From NCBI RefSeq assembly GCF_023115445.1, contig NZ_JALDUI010000008.1, forward strand, positions 16,287 to 80,286: a DNA stretch of 64,000 nt, read 5' to 3'. Source of the DNA: Streptococcus sp. oral taxon 431. GTDB lineage: Bacteria > Bacillota > Bacilli > Lactobacillales > Streptococcaceae. Made by a program: the position numbers and the translations under genes. Positions 1 to 11,780 of the stretch are shown in pieces (position 1 is the stretch's first letter; every line of letters starts with the position of its first letter). The notes beneath the pieces are model-generated. The model made no database searches and was not told the DNA's origin. It saw only the letters and a program-made list of their open reading frames with translations.

Positions 1-1485
1 AGAAAACTCTCTTTCACCTCGCTCGTATTTTTTGAATAGCTGATTTAATTTAAAACGTAAAAAATCTTCATTTTGTCTTTGCAATTCTTTCTCATCTTTG
101 GAATTTTTAATAGATTGTAACTCACTCTTCAAGTCTTCAACTATTACATTTAGATTGATGTTTTTGTTATTAATAAGAGTCTCAAATAGATATTCTTTGA
201 TTTTATAATCGCTTGATTGTCTCCAGTATACTCTCGTAGGTTTCTCAATTTGTAAAACTTCAAATGTACCATCTTTTTTCTCAAGACTTTGGAAAACTCT
301 AAGATCCTGCTCAATTAGTTCTTTCCATGTATTCGAAAGAATATTATCCTGAAATTTCTTCAAAAATTCCCACTTATATTTGCAATACTTTCTATAGAAG
401 TTATAGAAATCAGAAATTTGCTTAGATGAAAGCTTTTCTAAATATTCATCGATTGAGTAAGCTAAGTTATAATTTCTCCAATATTCTTTATGAAAGATAG
501 AAAATACAAAGTCATTACGCTCTTCTACATCAATTAATAAAAAACGATTTTCTAGAAAGACGGATACAAAATTATCGACATATTCATCTGGTTTTTTATA
601 TACTTTCCAAAATAACTCCTTCATTTCTCTTTGAAGAGAGATAGAAATTTCCTCATTAACACTTGTTTTCCTTAATTCTCTTATTTTTTTCATCTCAGCA
701 GATGACGAATCTTGTTTTTGAATTTTTTTATGAATCCCTTCGGCGTTTAATCTAAAAACATTATAAGCAACACTTATATTCAATTTAAGTAGATGAATAT
801 AAATCATGATTACTATTCCTGAACTTGCTTGCCAAATATATTCAAAATAATACGGTTGATGAATAAAATTACTTAAAACAGGCATTGCAACTGTGAGGAG
901 TAAAAGAACATGGAATAATTTTGTCCGAGTGAATCTTGACCAAATTGATTTATCTAGCATGAATTTAGTCTTGCTTACTCCCAGATAATAAGTCTTATCA
1001 TTTTCCGTTAAAAATTGAAGAAAACCAACGTATATACCATACAGACTAAATACTCCTATTTCAAAACTAATTAACTCAACGATATTGGTATCGGTATTTT
1101 GAAACGAAACTGTGGGCACTTTATAAAACTCTTGAACATAGATTAATGTTATCAGTAATAAAAGCAAGACAATCTCACTTATATCTCGCATATGAATACT
1201 AATTTTATACTTTAGATAATCCTTAAGATTAATGAACTTCAATATAATATTTCGAACTAGAGGTATACTCAATCCAACAATTCTTAATCCCCACAAAATA
1301 TCCGATAGAGAATAAAATAGCAATATAATGATAAGAGCAACATCTAAATTTTGTATTGATGTAGAAATTAATTTACATAACAAATACAAATAACCAATTA
1401 CTATCACTAAATCTAGTTTACTACAACCATTAATAAACAAATTAGTAAAGAATAGAAAGAATAAAATCCCAATTAAAATAAACAT
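1..1485 (-). CDS. Polytopic membrane protein with cytoplasmic C-terminal part, 3' end outside window
   Basis: I do not recognise this protein. The frame is open without a stop from the ATG at 1485-1483 to base 1, giving 495 codons, so the C-terminus lies outside the window. The ATG has a good ribosome binding site (GGAGG) just upstream. About the first 260 residues are strongly hydrophobic and rich in Leu, Ile and Phe, consistent with several membrane helices, beginning at MFILIGILFFLFF. The remainder is charged, rich in Lys, Glu, Asp and aromatic residues, and looks cytoplasmic with helical or coiled stretches. It is AT-rich compared with valS, which suggests an accessory gene. It follows the valS terminator, so it probably has its own promoter in the short gap or is read by leakage. 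No catalytic motif was seen. A role in sensing or defence is possible, but nothing here shows it. Confidence 0.7.
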   Translation of the reverse strand, partial: MFILIGILFFLFFTNLFINGCSKLDLVIVIGYLYLLCKLISTSIQNLDVALIIILLFYSLSDILWGLRIVGLSIPLVRNIILKFINLKDYLKYKISIHMRDISEIVLLLLLITLIYVQEFYKVPTVSFQNTDTNIVELISFEIGVFSLYGIYVGFLQFLTENDKTYYLGVSKTKFMLDKSIWSRFTRTKLFHVLLLLTVAMPVLSNFIHQPYYFEYIWQASSGIVIMIYIHLLKLNISVAYNVFRLNAEGIHKKIQKQDSSSAEMKKIRELRKTSVNEEISISLQREMKELFWKVYKKPDEYVDNFVSVFLENRFLLIDVEERNDFVFSIFHKEYWRNYNLAYSIDEYLEKLSSKQISDFYNFYRKYCKYKWEFLKKFQDNILSNTWKELIEQDLRVFQSLEKKDGTFEVLQIEKPTRVYWRQSSDYKIKEYLFETLINNKNINLNVIVEDLKSELQSIKNSKDEKELQRQNEDFLRFKLNQLFKKYERGEREFS

Positions 1486-1523
1486 ATATCCTCCAAGATA
1501 ACTTGTTCTTTCCAAATTATACC

Positions 1524-1550
1524 AAAAACCTCAGCAAATTGCCGAGGTTT
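1524..1550 (-). terminator. Rho-independent terminator of the valS operon
   Basis: Read on the minus strand this is a 10-base stem (AAACCTCGGC paired with GCTGAGGTTT, one mismatch) with a five-base loop and a T-run. It starts 6 bases after the valS stop codon. Confidence 0.85.
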
Positions 1551-1555
1551 ATAGT

Positions 1556-4207
1556 TTATTCCACCAATTTCTTCATCTCATCAATACGTACGACGGTCGC
1601 ATCGTATTTAGCTTGGTAGTCGGCTTGTTTGTCGCGTTCTTTTTGGACGACTTCTGGTTTGGCATTGGCTACGAAGCGTTCGTTAGAGAGCTTCTTACCG
1701 ACCATATCCAGTTCTTTTTGCCATTTAGCCAGTTCCTTGTCGAGACGAGCCAGTTCTTCTTCGACATTGAGGAGGTCAGCGAGAGGCAAGTAGATTTCTG
1801 CTCCTGTGATGACGCTTGACATAGCGAGTTCAGGTGCGGGGATGTTTGATGCGATTTCCAAGTGTTCTGGATTTGTGAAGCGTTTGATGTAGTTGACATT
1901 GCTGTTAAAGAAGGCTTCCAAGTCGCTATCGCTGGTCTTAACAAGGATGGTGATTGGCTTGCTTGGAGCTACGTTTACTTCCGCACGCGCATTCCGAACA
2001 GCACGGATCAAGTCTTTGAGGCTTTCTACACCAGTGTGGGCAGCAAGGTCTTCAAAGGCTGGGTTAACCGTTGGGTATTCTGCTGTAACGATAGAGCCTT
2101 CTGAGATTTGTCCAAAGATTTCCTCTGTCACGAATGGCATGATTGGGTGAAGGAGACGAAGGATTTTGTCCAAAGTGTAAAGGAGAACAGAACGTGTGAT
2201 GATTTTCTCTTCTTCGTTATCGCTATAAAGGACTTCCTTGGTCAACTCAACATACCAGTCCGCAAACTCGTCCCAGATGAAGTTGTAGAGGATGTGTCCA
2301 GCCACACCAAACTCAAACTTGTCAAAGTTTTCAGTAACTTTTCCAATCGTTTCATTGAGGTTATGGAGAATCCAGCGGTCAGTGACATTTCCAACTTCCT
2401 TGTTAACAACTTTTTCCACATTAGCAGTTGCTTGCTCAAGGGTCAATCCTTCATTGTTCATGAGGATGTAGCGAGAGATGTTCCAGATCTTGTTGATGAA
2501 GTTCCATGAAGCATCCATTTTCTCATAAGAGAAGCGCACGTCTTGACCTGGTGCAGAACCGTTTGAAAGGAACCAACGAAGGGCATCGGCACCGTATTTC
2601 TCAATAACATCCATAGGGTCAATCCCGTTACCGAGAGATTTCGACATCTTGCGTCCTTGCTCGTCACGAATGAGACCATGGATAAGAACGTTTTGGAATG
2701 GCTGACGGCCAGTGAATTCCAAGGATTGGAAGATCATACGAGACACCCAGAAGAAGATGATGTCGTAACCTGTAACCAAGGTTGAAGTTGGGAAGTAACG
2801 TTTGAAGTCTTCTGAGTCGACATCCGGCCAGCCCATGGTTGAGAATGGCCAAAGGGCAGAACTGAACCAAGTGTCTAAGACGTCTTCGTCCTGAGTCCAT
2901 CCGTCACCTTCTGGTGCTTCTTCACCGACGTACATTTCACCCTCGGCATTGTACCAAGCAGGGATTTGGTGCCCCCACCAGAGCTGACGAGAGATTACCC
3001 AGTCGTGGACATTTTCCATCCATTGGAGGAAGGTATCGTTGAAACGAGGTGGGTAAAATTCTACCTTGTCATCTGTGTCTTGGTTGGCAATGGCATTCTT
3101 AGCTAATTGGTCCATCTTGACGAACCATTGCGTAGACAAGCGTGGCTCAACCACAACACCTGTACGCTCTGAGTGGCCAACACTGTGAACACGTTTTTCG
3201 ATTTTGACGAGGGCACCGATTTCTTCCAACTTAGCAACGACTGCCTTACGAGCTTCAAAACGGTCCATGCCTGCAAATTCAAAGGCCAAGTCATTCATAG
3301 TGCCGTCATCGTTCATAACATTGACTTGTGGCAAGTTGTGGCGTTGACCAACCAAGAAGTCGTTTGGATCATGAGCAGGTGTGATTTTCACGACACCTGT
3401 ACCAAACTCAGGATCAGCATGCTCATCCCCAACGATTGGGATTAATTTATTAGCGATTGGAAGGATGACGTTTTTACCAATCAAATCCTTGTAGCGTGGG
3501 TCTTCTGGGTTGACCGCAACGGCAACGTCCCCAAACATAGTCTCAGGACGAGTTGTGGCAACTTCAAGGGCTCGTGAGCCATCTTCCAGCATGTAGTTCA
3601 TATGGTAGAAGGCACCTTCGACATCCTTGTGAATCACCTCGATATCAGAAAGGGCTGTGCGAGCTGCTGGGTCCCAGTTGATGATAAACTCACCACGGTA
3701 AATCCAACCTTTCTTGTAAAGGTCCACAAAGACCTTGCGAACCGCTTTTGACAAACCTTCGTCAAGAGTGAAACGCTCACGAGAGTAGTCTACAGAAAGC
3801 CCCATCTTGCCCCATTGTTCCTTGATGGTAGTGGCATATTCGTCTTTCCATTCCCAAACTTTCGTCAAGAAAGACTCACGGCCGAGGTCATAACGCGTAA
3901 TGCCTTCTCCACGCAAGCGCTCCTCAACCTTAGCTTGAGTGGCAATACCAGCGTGGTCCATACCAGGAAGCCAAAGTGTATCAAAACCTTGCATACGTTT
4001 TTGACGGATGATGATATCTTGAAGAGTTGTGTCCCAAGCGTGACCAAGGTGGAGTTTACCTGTAACGTTTGGTGGTGGAATCACGATTGAATAAGGCTTA
4101 GCCTTTTGATCTCCTGAAGGCTTGAAAACATCCGCATCAAGCCATTTTTGGTAACGACCAGCCTCAACCTCGGCTGGATTGTATTTAGGTGAAAGTTCTT
4201 TAGACAT
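1556..4207 (-). CDS. valS: Valine--tRNA ligase
   Basis: Class I aminoacyl-tRNA synthetase that charges tRNA-Val in the cytoplasm. The 883 residues match the usual length of a bacterial ValRS. Visible signatures are [13 protein letters not shown], with the HIGH-type motif HLGH at residues 53-56, and the KMSKS loop at about residues 520-524. A long insertion between them fits the editing domain, and the C-terminal ~65 residues form a Lys/Glu-rich coiled coil typical of ValRS. The ATG at 4207 overlaps the end of the upstream kinase gene by 8 bases and has an AAAGGA ribosome binding site. It is the last gene of a four-gene transcript that begins with a T-box leader, so expression should respond to uncharged tRNA-Val. 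The unusual point is that three non-synthetase genes precede it. Identification is firm. Confidence 0.98.
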   Translation of the reverse strand: MSKELSPKYNPAEVEAGRYQKWLDADVFKPSGDQKAKPYSIVIPPPNVTGKLHLGHAWDTTLQDIIIRQKRMQGFDTLWLPGMDHAGIATQAKVEERLRGEGITRYDLGRESFLTKVWEWKDEYATTIKEQWGKMGLSVDYSRERFTLDEGLSKAVRKVFVDLYKKGWIYRGEFIINWDPAARTALSDIEVIHKDVEGAFYHMNYMLEDGSRALEVATTRPETMFGDVAVAVNPEDPRYKDLIGKNVILPIANKLIPIVGDEHADPEFGTGVVKITPAHDPNDFLVGQRHNLPQVNVMNDDGTMNDLAFEFAGMDRFEARKAVVAKLEEIGALVKIEKRVHSVGHSERTGVVVEPRLSTQWFVKMDQLAKNAIANQDTDDKVEFYPPRFNDTFLQWMENVHDWVISRQLWWGHQIPAWYNAEGEMYVGEEAPEGDGWTQDEDVLDTWFSSALWPFSTMGWPDVDSEDFKRYFPTSTLVTGYDIIFFWVSRMIFQSLEFTGRQPFQNVLIHGLIRDEQGRKMSKSLGNGIDPMDVIEKYGADALRWFLSNGSAPGQDVRFSYEKMDASWNFINKIWNISRYILMNNEGLTLEQATANVEKVVNKEVGNVTDRWILHNLNETIGKVTENFDKFEFGVAGHILYNFIWDEFADWYVELTKEVLYSDNEEEKIITRSVLLYTLDKILRLLHPIMPFVTEEIFGQISEGSIVTAEYPTVNPAFEDLAAHTGVESLKDLIRAVRNARAEVNVAPSKPITILVKTSDSDLEAFFNSNVNYIKRFTNPEHLEIASNIPAPELAMSSVITGAEIYLPLADLLNVEEELARLDKELAKWQKELDMVGKKLSNERFVANAKPEVVQKERDKQADYQAKYDATVVRIDEMKKLVE

Positions 4208-4778
4208 GTGTTTGTCCTTTCTCTATTGTATTCATTTTATTTTGAATTTGCTTAGCAGCTTCTTCTGCAGACAAATTCGTATTATTTATTTTAAAGTAGT
4301 GGTGCAGCTCATTCGGTTGATGTTGGGAATTTAATTGAAGTGTTTCAGCGGTCTCTAAAATTTCTCTTTCAGATACCTCAATATGTCGTTTTAAGGGTTT
4401 GTGCTTCAACCGGTTCTCCGTTCGATTTCGACGTAAGCGCTCTTCAAGACTTGTTTCCAACTCCACAAAAAGAATCTCTTGATGAAAGTTATCCAATAAA
4501 TCCTGAATTTGTTTTAAATACATCAGCTGGTACTTATTTGAAAAATCAATTACGTCAGTTAAAATTACTGATCGCTGATTTCTTGCACTTGCTCCAAGGA
4601 AAGAAAAGGTCATTCCACGAACAAATTCCCACATTTCCTCTGTAAAGTCCTGATAGATTTCTAATGCAAAATCGATGGCTTGATGGTTATAAAAGAGGGT
4701 AGCATCTGTCAGTCGAGATAACTCTTGACCAATCGTCATTTTTCCTGATGCTGGAGCACCAATGATGAAAAGATGCAT
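4200..4778 (-). CDS. P-loop nucleoside/shikimate-kinase-like ATPase
   Basis: A 192-residue protein beginning [17 protein letters not shown], which carries a P-loop of the GxxxxGK type at residues 7-14 (GAPASGKM). This marks a small AAA_33 or adenylate/shikimate-kinase-like phosphotransferase. An [10 protein letters not shown] stretch around the middle could be the mobile lid. A further upstream GTG (4793) is possible, but the ATG at 4778 has GGGAGG eight bases ahead and overlaps the GNAT stop as TGATG, so I chose it. The gene is translationally coupled to its neighbours on both sides. The phosphate acceptor cannot be told from sequence. It may modify a small molecule or an RNA end; the context with valS and an acetyltransferase does not settle this. 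Confidence 0.8.
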   Translation of the reverse strand: MHLFIIGAPASGKMTIGQELSRLTDATLFYNHQAIDFALEIYQDFTEEMWEFVRGMTFSFLGASARNQRSVILTDVIDFSNKYQLMYLKQIQDLLDNFHQEILFVELETSLEERLRRNRTENRLKHKPLKRHIEVSEREILETAETLQLNSQHQPNELHHYFKINNTNLSAEEAAKQIQNKMNTIEKGQTHV

Positions 4779-5338
4779 CAAATTACCTCCCACTCACTCC
4801 TCAGCAAACCATATATCAGACTGTCACAGCGGTTTCCTTGAACATCCTTTCTGTCTCTTATTCGAGCTTCGAGGGTAAATCCAAGTTTCTCTGCGACTCG
4901 TTTACTTTGAAGGTTGTAACCAAAGCAAGACAATTCAATCTTGTGAAGCTCCAGTTCTTTAAAAGCTAAATCAATCAAGGCACGGGCCGCTTCAGGCACA
5001 TAGCCTCGTCCCCAATAGTCTGGGTGCAAGGTATAGCCAATCACCAGCACATCGTCTTCGTGGCGATGGTTGAAATCAACAGAGCCGATAATCTTATCAG
5101 TCCCTTTGACCACAATCCCATAACCATCTGGGAGATTGTCCTTTTGATTGCGCTCGGGAAGGATATGTTCTAGGTAATAAATCTCATCTTCCAAGGTCTT
5201 GACGGGTGAAAAGCCTGCTGGGTAAGAGACTTCTGGACGACTAGCATAGTCAAAGATATCCTCTACATCTGCCACTGTTCGGACTCGCAGGACCAGTCGC
5301 TCTGTTTCGATTCGTTCTGGCAGTTCAGCTCTTGTCAT
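4778..5338 (-). CDS. GNAT-family N-acetyltransferase (RimJ/RimL-like)
   Basis: A 186-residue acetyl-CoA-dependent N-acetyltransferase. The opening region (ELPERIETERLVLR) is the usual beta-strand start of RimJ/RimL-type GNATs. The acetyl-CoA-binding segment YWGRGYVPEAARALIDLAF follows the core R/Q-x-x-G-x-G/A pattern, and the C-terminal KLGFTLEARIRD is typical of the family. The ATG at 5338 has GAGG ahead of it; an upstream in-frame ATG at 5389 lies well inside the preceding gene and is less likely. It overlaps that gene by 14 bases and the following kinase by one base, so all are one transcript. The acceptor could be a ribosomal protein N-terminus, an antibiotic or a metabolite. The family is sure, the substrate unknown. 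Confidence 0.9.
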   Translation of the reverse strand: MTRAELPERIETERLVLRVRTVADVEDIFDYASRPEVSYPAGFSPVKTLEDEIYYLEHILPERNQKDNLPDGYGIVVKGTDKIIGSVDFNHRHEDDVLVIGYTLHPDYWGRGYVPEAARALIDLAFKELELHKIELSCFGYNLQSKRVAEKLGFTLEARIRDRKDVQGNRCDSLIYGLLRSEWEVI

Positions 5339-5903
5339 TCTTCTTCCTCGCTTTCTTGATGAAGATTCCCATGGGATCGACTCGGTCATCTAGATAACGG
5401 TAAACGCGCTGATGGCCGTCCCCCATAAAGTAAGTCGGCGCAAAACGGTCATTTTTAAAATGGCCCTTGTCATCTAAGAGCTCTGGATCAGCCAGTCGCT
5501 CGAGAATCTTGGCAAAGATATGGCAGATGCCATCTTCCTCGATAATTCGATCTACCTGGCAATCCAAAACGACTGGACAAGCCTCTAAAATCGGTGCCTG
5601 AGTTCGTTCAGAAATCTCATAGTCAAGCCCCAGGTGTTTCAATTTCTCCCGATGACTGATAAAGCCAGCCTGCTCCATCTCAAGCATGAGGTTTTCGTCA
5701 GGGATGTTCACAGTGAACTTCTGGTAATGCTTAATCTGGTCTGCCGCATTTTCCTCAGCACCAACCCCGATGACTAGCCAATCGCCTAGACTATAGGAGG
5801 AACTGCAGGTCGTGATATTGTGCTCAAAGTTCTGGTCCTGATACCCCAAAATGAAGATTGGAAAACCAAAGTAGAGCTTACTTGTTTTAAAAGATTGTTT
5901 CAT
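5325..5903 (-). CDS. Flavin reductase-like, FMN-binding split-barrel protein
   Basis: A 192-residue protein of the flavin-reductase-like family (FMN-binding split barrel). Family-like features are the central conservation around ITTCSSSYSLGDWLVIGVG and the segment KFTVNIPDENLMLEMEQAGF. Such proteins bind FMN and usually reduce it or pass electrons to a partner. The partner is not evident here. It is the first gene behind the T-box leader; its ATG at 5903 has a strong AGGAGG site. It overlaps the GNAT gene by 14 bases, so the two are coupled. The C-terminus is basic (KKARKKNDKS). A link between flavin reduction and valine supply is not known to me; the shared control may simply come from operon fusion. 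Confidence 0.8.
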   Translation of the reverse strand: MKQSFKTSKLYFGFPIFILGYQDQNFEHNITTCSSSYSLGDWLVIGVGAEENAADQIKHYQKFTVNIPDENLMLEMEQAGFISHREKLKHLGLDYEISERTQAPILEACPVVLDCQVDRIIEEDGICHIFAKILERLADPELLDDKGHFKNDRFAPTYFMGDGHQRVYRYLDDRVDPMGIFIKKARKKNDKS

Positions 5904-5929
5904 GACAACCTCCTTTTACTAGGTCGCAA

Positions 5930-6150
5930 CAAAAAAATCGCCCCTGTCATTAATCTGACAGGGACGAATGTGTTAATCCGCGGTACCACCCAATTTCGGG
6001 CAGATGCCCGCATCTCTCGTCTTTTAAACAAAAAGACATTTATATTTCATTTTTTAATTTCATCCATTAGCAACCAGTTTTGACACATTTGTGGACTTCT
6101 CAGCACCGCCACTTTCTGTAAAATGTGGGACTCAAAACACCTCTAATGGC
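5930..6150 (-). promoter_or_regulatory. T-box riboswitch, probable valine specifier (GUU)
   Basis: On the minus strand the transcript shows a stem I base CCATTAG (6149-6143) pairing with CTAATGG (6070-6064), the conserved T-box GGGTGGTACCGCGG (5991-5978), and a terminator CCCTGTCA-loop-TGACAGGG followed by seven T (about 5966-5932). Between the stem I base and the next helix (GTTTTG/CAAAAC) the 3' side of the specifier loop reads TGGTTG. GUU at 6074-6072, followed by a purine and then the stem, fits the T-box rule and the downstream valS. UGG (Trp) is the other reading but would be followed by U. Uncharged tRNA-Val should favour the antiterminator and switch on the four-gene operon. Confidence 0.9.
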
Positions 6151-6153
6151 TTT

Positions 6154-6182
6154 ATTTTAACAAGTTTTTGATGGAAAAGCAA
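6154..6182 (-). promoter_or_regulatory. Promoter of the T-box/valS operon
   Basis: Minus-strand TTGCTT (6182-6177), 17 bases, TAAAAT (6159-6154). The expected start at about 6147-6150 coincides with the first base pairs of T-box stem I. Confidence 0.7.
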
Positions 6183-6195
6183 GGAACAAGAAAGA

Positions 6196-6591
6196 TTACT
6201 TGAACTTAATGCCGTTTTCTTTTAATTTCTTGATAGTAGCTGGACCGATTCCTTTCAAAGCAAGGAGTTCTTTTTCTGTCCAGTTTTTGAAGTCAGCAGC
6301 AGACTTGATCCCTTCATCGTAGAAAGTTTTAGCGCGGTCTACTGAAAGTCCCCCTAGGTTTGCTGCGAAATCTTCTACAGAGGTAGCAACTTTTTGAGCT
6401 TGCTCTTTGGTTGCTTCTACAGTTTTTTCAACCTTTTTAGAGACAACTTTACCTGCATCGCTTGCTGCTTTTTCAGCATGTTTCACAACTTTTTTTGTTT
6501 CTTCGACAACCTTGTTTACAGTGTTTGAAAATGCACCTGAGCGACGGAGGCTGTTTCTTAATTGTTTTTTACGTTGGAGTGTCTTTGACAT
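6196..6591 (-). CDS. Helix-hairpin-helix protein with Lys/Ala-rich helical N-terminus
   Basis: A 131-residue protein. The C-terminal ~45 residues contain a helix-hairpin-helix-like unit (LLALKGIGPATIKKLKENGI), of the kind that contacts DNA backbone non-specifically. The N-terminal 80 residues are a very basic, Ala/Val/Lys-rich amphipathic helix (KVVKHAEKAASDAGKVVSKK), resembling histone-like or coiled-coil segments. There is no catalytic domain, so a nucleoid-associated or DNA-binding helper is the modest inference. The ATG at 6591 has AAAGGA ahead. It is transcribed from its own promoter (TTGCAA-17-TACAAT) divergently from uppS and ends just before the promoter of the T-box operon. Confidence 0.75.
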   Translation of the reverse strand: MSKTLQRKKQLRNSLRRSGAFSNTVNKVVEETKKVVKHAEKAASDAGKVVSKKVEKTVEATKEQAQKVATSVEDFAANLGGLSVDRAKTFYDEGIKSAADFKNWTEKELLALKGIGPATIKKLKENGIKFK

Positions 6592-6652
6592 GATAAAATC
6601 CTTTCAATAAAAAATCCCTGTGGCTGAACAAGGATCGAATCTCTATGGTTTT

Positions 6653-6681
6653 ATTGTATCAACTTTCTTTAGGAATTGCAA
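6653..6681 (-). promoter_or_regulatory. Promoter of the helix-hairpin-helix gene
   Basis: Minus-strand TTGCAA (6681-6676), exactly 17 bases, TACAAT (6658-6653). It leaves a 5' leader of about 55 bases before the ATG at 6591. Confidence 0.7.
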
Positions 6682-6765
6682 GGCTTGATATACTGGAAAT
6701 ATAGGAGATATATGGGAAATTTCGCCGTAGAATGATAGGCGATAATAGAAGAAAAGTGAAAAATA

Positions 6766-6774
6766 TGGTATAAT
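6766..6774 (+). promoter_or_regulatory. Extended -10 promoter for uppS-cdsA-rseP-proS
   Basis: TGGTATAAT, an extended -10 (TGn plus TATAAT at 6769-6774), lies 32 bases before the uppS ATG. No clear -35 was seen, as is common for extended -10 promoters in streptococci. Confidence 0.65.
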
Positions 6775-6806
6775 GAAACGATAGATTTTTGAATAGGAAT
6801 ACAATC

Positions 6807-7559
6807 ATGTTTGGATTTTTAAAAAAAGATAAAGCAACAGAAACCCCGACAATGGTGCCAGACCACATCGGTGTGATCATGGATGGGAATGGCCGTTGGG
6901 CTAAAAAACGGATGCAGCCACGAGTCTTTGGCCATAAGGCTGGGATGGATGCTTTGAGAAAGGTAGCTATTGCTGCTAGTGATATGGGCGTCAAAGCCTT
7001 GACAGTCTATGCCTTCTCAACTGAAAATTGGACACGTCCAGACCAGGAAGTCAAGTTTATCATGAACTTACCTGTTGAATTTTATGATAAGTTTGTTCCC
7101 GAATTGCATCAGAAGAACATGAAGATTCAAATGATTGGGGAGACTGATCGTTTGCCGAAGCAGACTTTTGATGCTCTTAAAAAGGCAGAAGAGCTGACTA
7201 AGTTAAATACAGGATTGATTCTCAATTTTGCCCTTAATTATGGTGGACGAGCTGAGATTACACAAGCGGTCAAGTTGATTGCACAGGATGTTTTAGATGC
7301 TAAGATCAATCCTGGTGATATCACAGAGGAATTGATTGGGGAATATCTCTTTACGGGACATTTGCCAAAAGTCTTGCGTGATCCTGACTTGATTATTCGA
7401 ACCAGCGGTGAACTTCGTTTGAGTAATTTCTTGCCTTGGCAGGCTGCTTATAGCGAGCTCTATTTCACGGATGTCTTGTGGCCTGACTTTGATGGGGAAG
7501 CCTTGAAAGATGCTATCATCGAGTACAATCATCGCAATCGTCGTTTTGGAGGAGTTTAG
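6807..7559 (+). CDS. uppS: Isoprenyl transferase (undecaprenyl diphosphate synthase)
   Basis: A 250-residue cis-prenyltransferase that condenses isopentenyl diphosphate onto farnesyl diphosphate to make C55-PP, the lipid carrier for peptidoglycan, teichoic acid and capsule. The signature HIGVIMDGNGRWAKKR near residue 20 holds the catalytic Asp of the DGNGRW motif. The C-terminal RTSGELRLSNFLPWQ and ELYFTD are the other hallmarks. The ATG at 6807 (MFGFLKKDK) has a GGAA-type site at the right distance; the in-frame TTG at 6789 is less likely. It begins the conserved streptococcal uppS-cdsA-rseP-proS cluster. Length and motifs leave no doubt about the function. Confidence 0.97.
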   Translation: MFGFLKKDKATETPTMVPDHIGVIMDGNGRWAKKRMQPRVFGHKAGMDALRKVAIAASDMGVKALTVYAFSTENWTRPDQEVKFIMNLPVEFYDKFVPELHQKNMKIQMIGETDRLPKQTFDALKKAEELTKLNTGLILNFALNYGGRAEITQAVKLIAQDVLDAKINPGDITEELIGEYLFTGHLPKVLRDPDLIIRTSGELRLSNFLPWQAAYSELYFTDVLWPDFDGEALKDAIIEYNHRNRRFGGV

Positions 7560-7567
7560 GAGATATT

Positions 7568-8371
7568 ATGATACAGGATTTACAAAAGAGAACCCTTTTT
7601 GCTATCTTGGCCTTGGCTATCTTTATCCCAATCGTGGCGATTGGTGGCTTATGGCTTCAGATTGCCATGGGGATTGTGGCTATGTTGGGAGTACATGAGT
7701 TACTGCGCATGAAGGGTTTAAATACCATGACGCCTGAAGGACTCTTGACTTTACTAGCGACCTTTGCTCTGACCGTACCTTTGGAAAACTACTGGAAGTT
7801 TTTACCTGTAGATGGGAATGTTGTAGCTTATAGTGTCGTGATACTGATTTTACTAGGGGCAACAGTCTTCAGCAAGAACTATACCATTGAGGATGCTGTT
7901 TTTCCGATTGCCATGAGTTTTTATGTTGGCTCTGGCTTTAATGCTTTGGTCGATGCTCGTATCGCAGGTTTGGATAAGGCGCTTTTGGGGCTTTGTATGG
8001 TCTGGGCAACCGATAGTGGAGCCTATCTAGTAGGGATGAAGTTTGGTAAGAGAAAACTAGCTCCGAGAGTTTCCCCTAACAAGACCATAGAGGGTGCTAT
8101 GGGAGGTATATTGGCTGCTATGCTAGTGACTTTGATTTTTATGCTAGTTGATAGTACTGTTGCTTTACCTTATGGGATTTACAAAATGATGGTTTTTGCT
8201 ATTTTCTTTAGTATAGCTGGTCAGTTGGGAGATTTGATTGAAAGTGCTATGAAACGTCACTTTGGTGTCAAAGACTCAGGCAAGTTTATCCCAGGTCATG
8301 GTGGGGTATTGGATCGTTTTGATTGCATGCTGGCTGTCTTCCCTATTATGCACCTCTTTGGCTTATTTTAA
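7568..8371 (+). CDS. cdsA: Phosphatidate cytidylyltransferase
   Basis: A 267-residue integral membrane enzyme that makes CDP-diacylglycerol from phosphatidate and CTP, the branch point for phosphatidylglycerol and cardiolipin. The CdsA signature is clear near the C-terminus: SAMKRHFGVKDSGKFIPGHG followed by GVLDRFD. About eight hydrophobic helices precede and surround it. It starts 8 bases after the uppS stop, with GGAGG in the overlap region, so it is co-transcribed. Length matches the family. Confidence 0.97.
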   Translation: MIQDLQKRTLFAILALAIFIPIVAIGGLWLQIAMGIVAMLGVHELLRMKGLNTMTPEGLLTLLATFALTVPLENYWKFLPVDGNVVAYSVVILILLGATVFSKNYTIEDAVFPIAMSFYVGSGFNALVDARIAGLDKALLGLCMVWATDSGAYLVGMKFGKRKLAPRVSPNKTIEGAMGGILAAMLVTLIFMLVDSTVALPYGIYKMMVFAIFFSIAGQLGDLIESAMKRHFGVKDSGKFIPGHGGVLDRFDCMLAVFPIMHLFGLF

Positions 8372-8392
8372 GGAAAGGTAAATAGAAATTAA

Positions 8393-11520
<3,128 letters not shown>

Positions 11521-11534
11521 AATCTATAATCAGA

Positions 11535-11580
11535 AGAAAAACAAGATAAAAATGTAACTAGTTTTTGCCTTGTTTTTTCT
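11535..11580 (+). terminator. Terminator after proS
   Basis: AGAAAAACAAG pairs with CTTGTTTTTTCT across a ~23-base loop, ending in a T-run. It is placed 15 bases after the proS stop codon. Confidence 0.6.
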
Positions 11581-11581
11581 G

Positions 11582-11587
11582 TATAAT
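11582..11587 (+). promoter_or_regulatory. -10 box upstream of the BOX element and GH1 gene
   Basis: TATAAT preceded by TG lies directly after the proS terminator and before the BOX repeat. If used, the BOX is transcribed as part of the GH1 leader. Confidence 0.45.
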
Positions 11588-11600
11588 GAGAGAAAGTAAG

Positions 11601-11750
11601 ACTCAATGAAAATCAAAGAGCAAACTAGGAAACTAGCCGCAGGTTGCTCAAAACACCGTTTTGAGGTTGTGGATAGAACTGACGAAGTCAGTAACACATA
11701 TACGGCAAGGCGACGTTGACGCGGTTTGAATTTGATTTTCGAAGAGTATA
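11601..11750 (-). repeat. BOX element (A-B-C type), minus orientation
   Basis: About 150 bases. It starts ACTCAATGAAAATCAAAGAG (boxC end) and finishes GATTTTCGAAGAGTATA (boxA end), with the central hairpin ACTGACGAAGTCAGT of boxB. It is the same family as the copies at 27895, 49303 and 60169. It lies between a promoter-like -10 and the GH1 gene. Confidence 0.9.
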
Positions 11751-11780
11751 AACATTAAAAGCGTAAAAAGAGGTAGTACT

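Noticed and set aside
6071..6077. Trp (UGG) as T-box specifier
   Set aside because: UGG would be followed by a pyrimidine and shifts the loop away from the stem; GUU followed by a purine fits better and agrees with valS downstream, though a model is needed to be sure.
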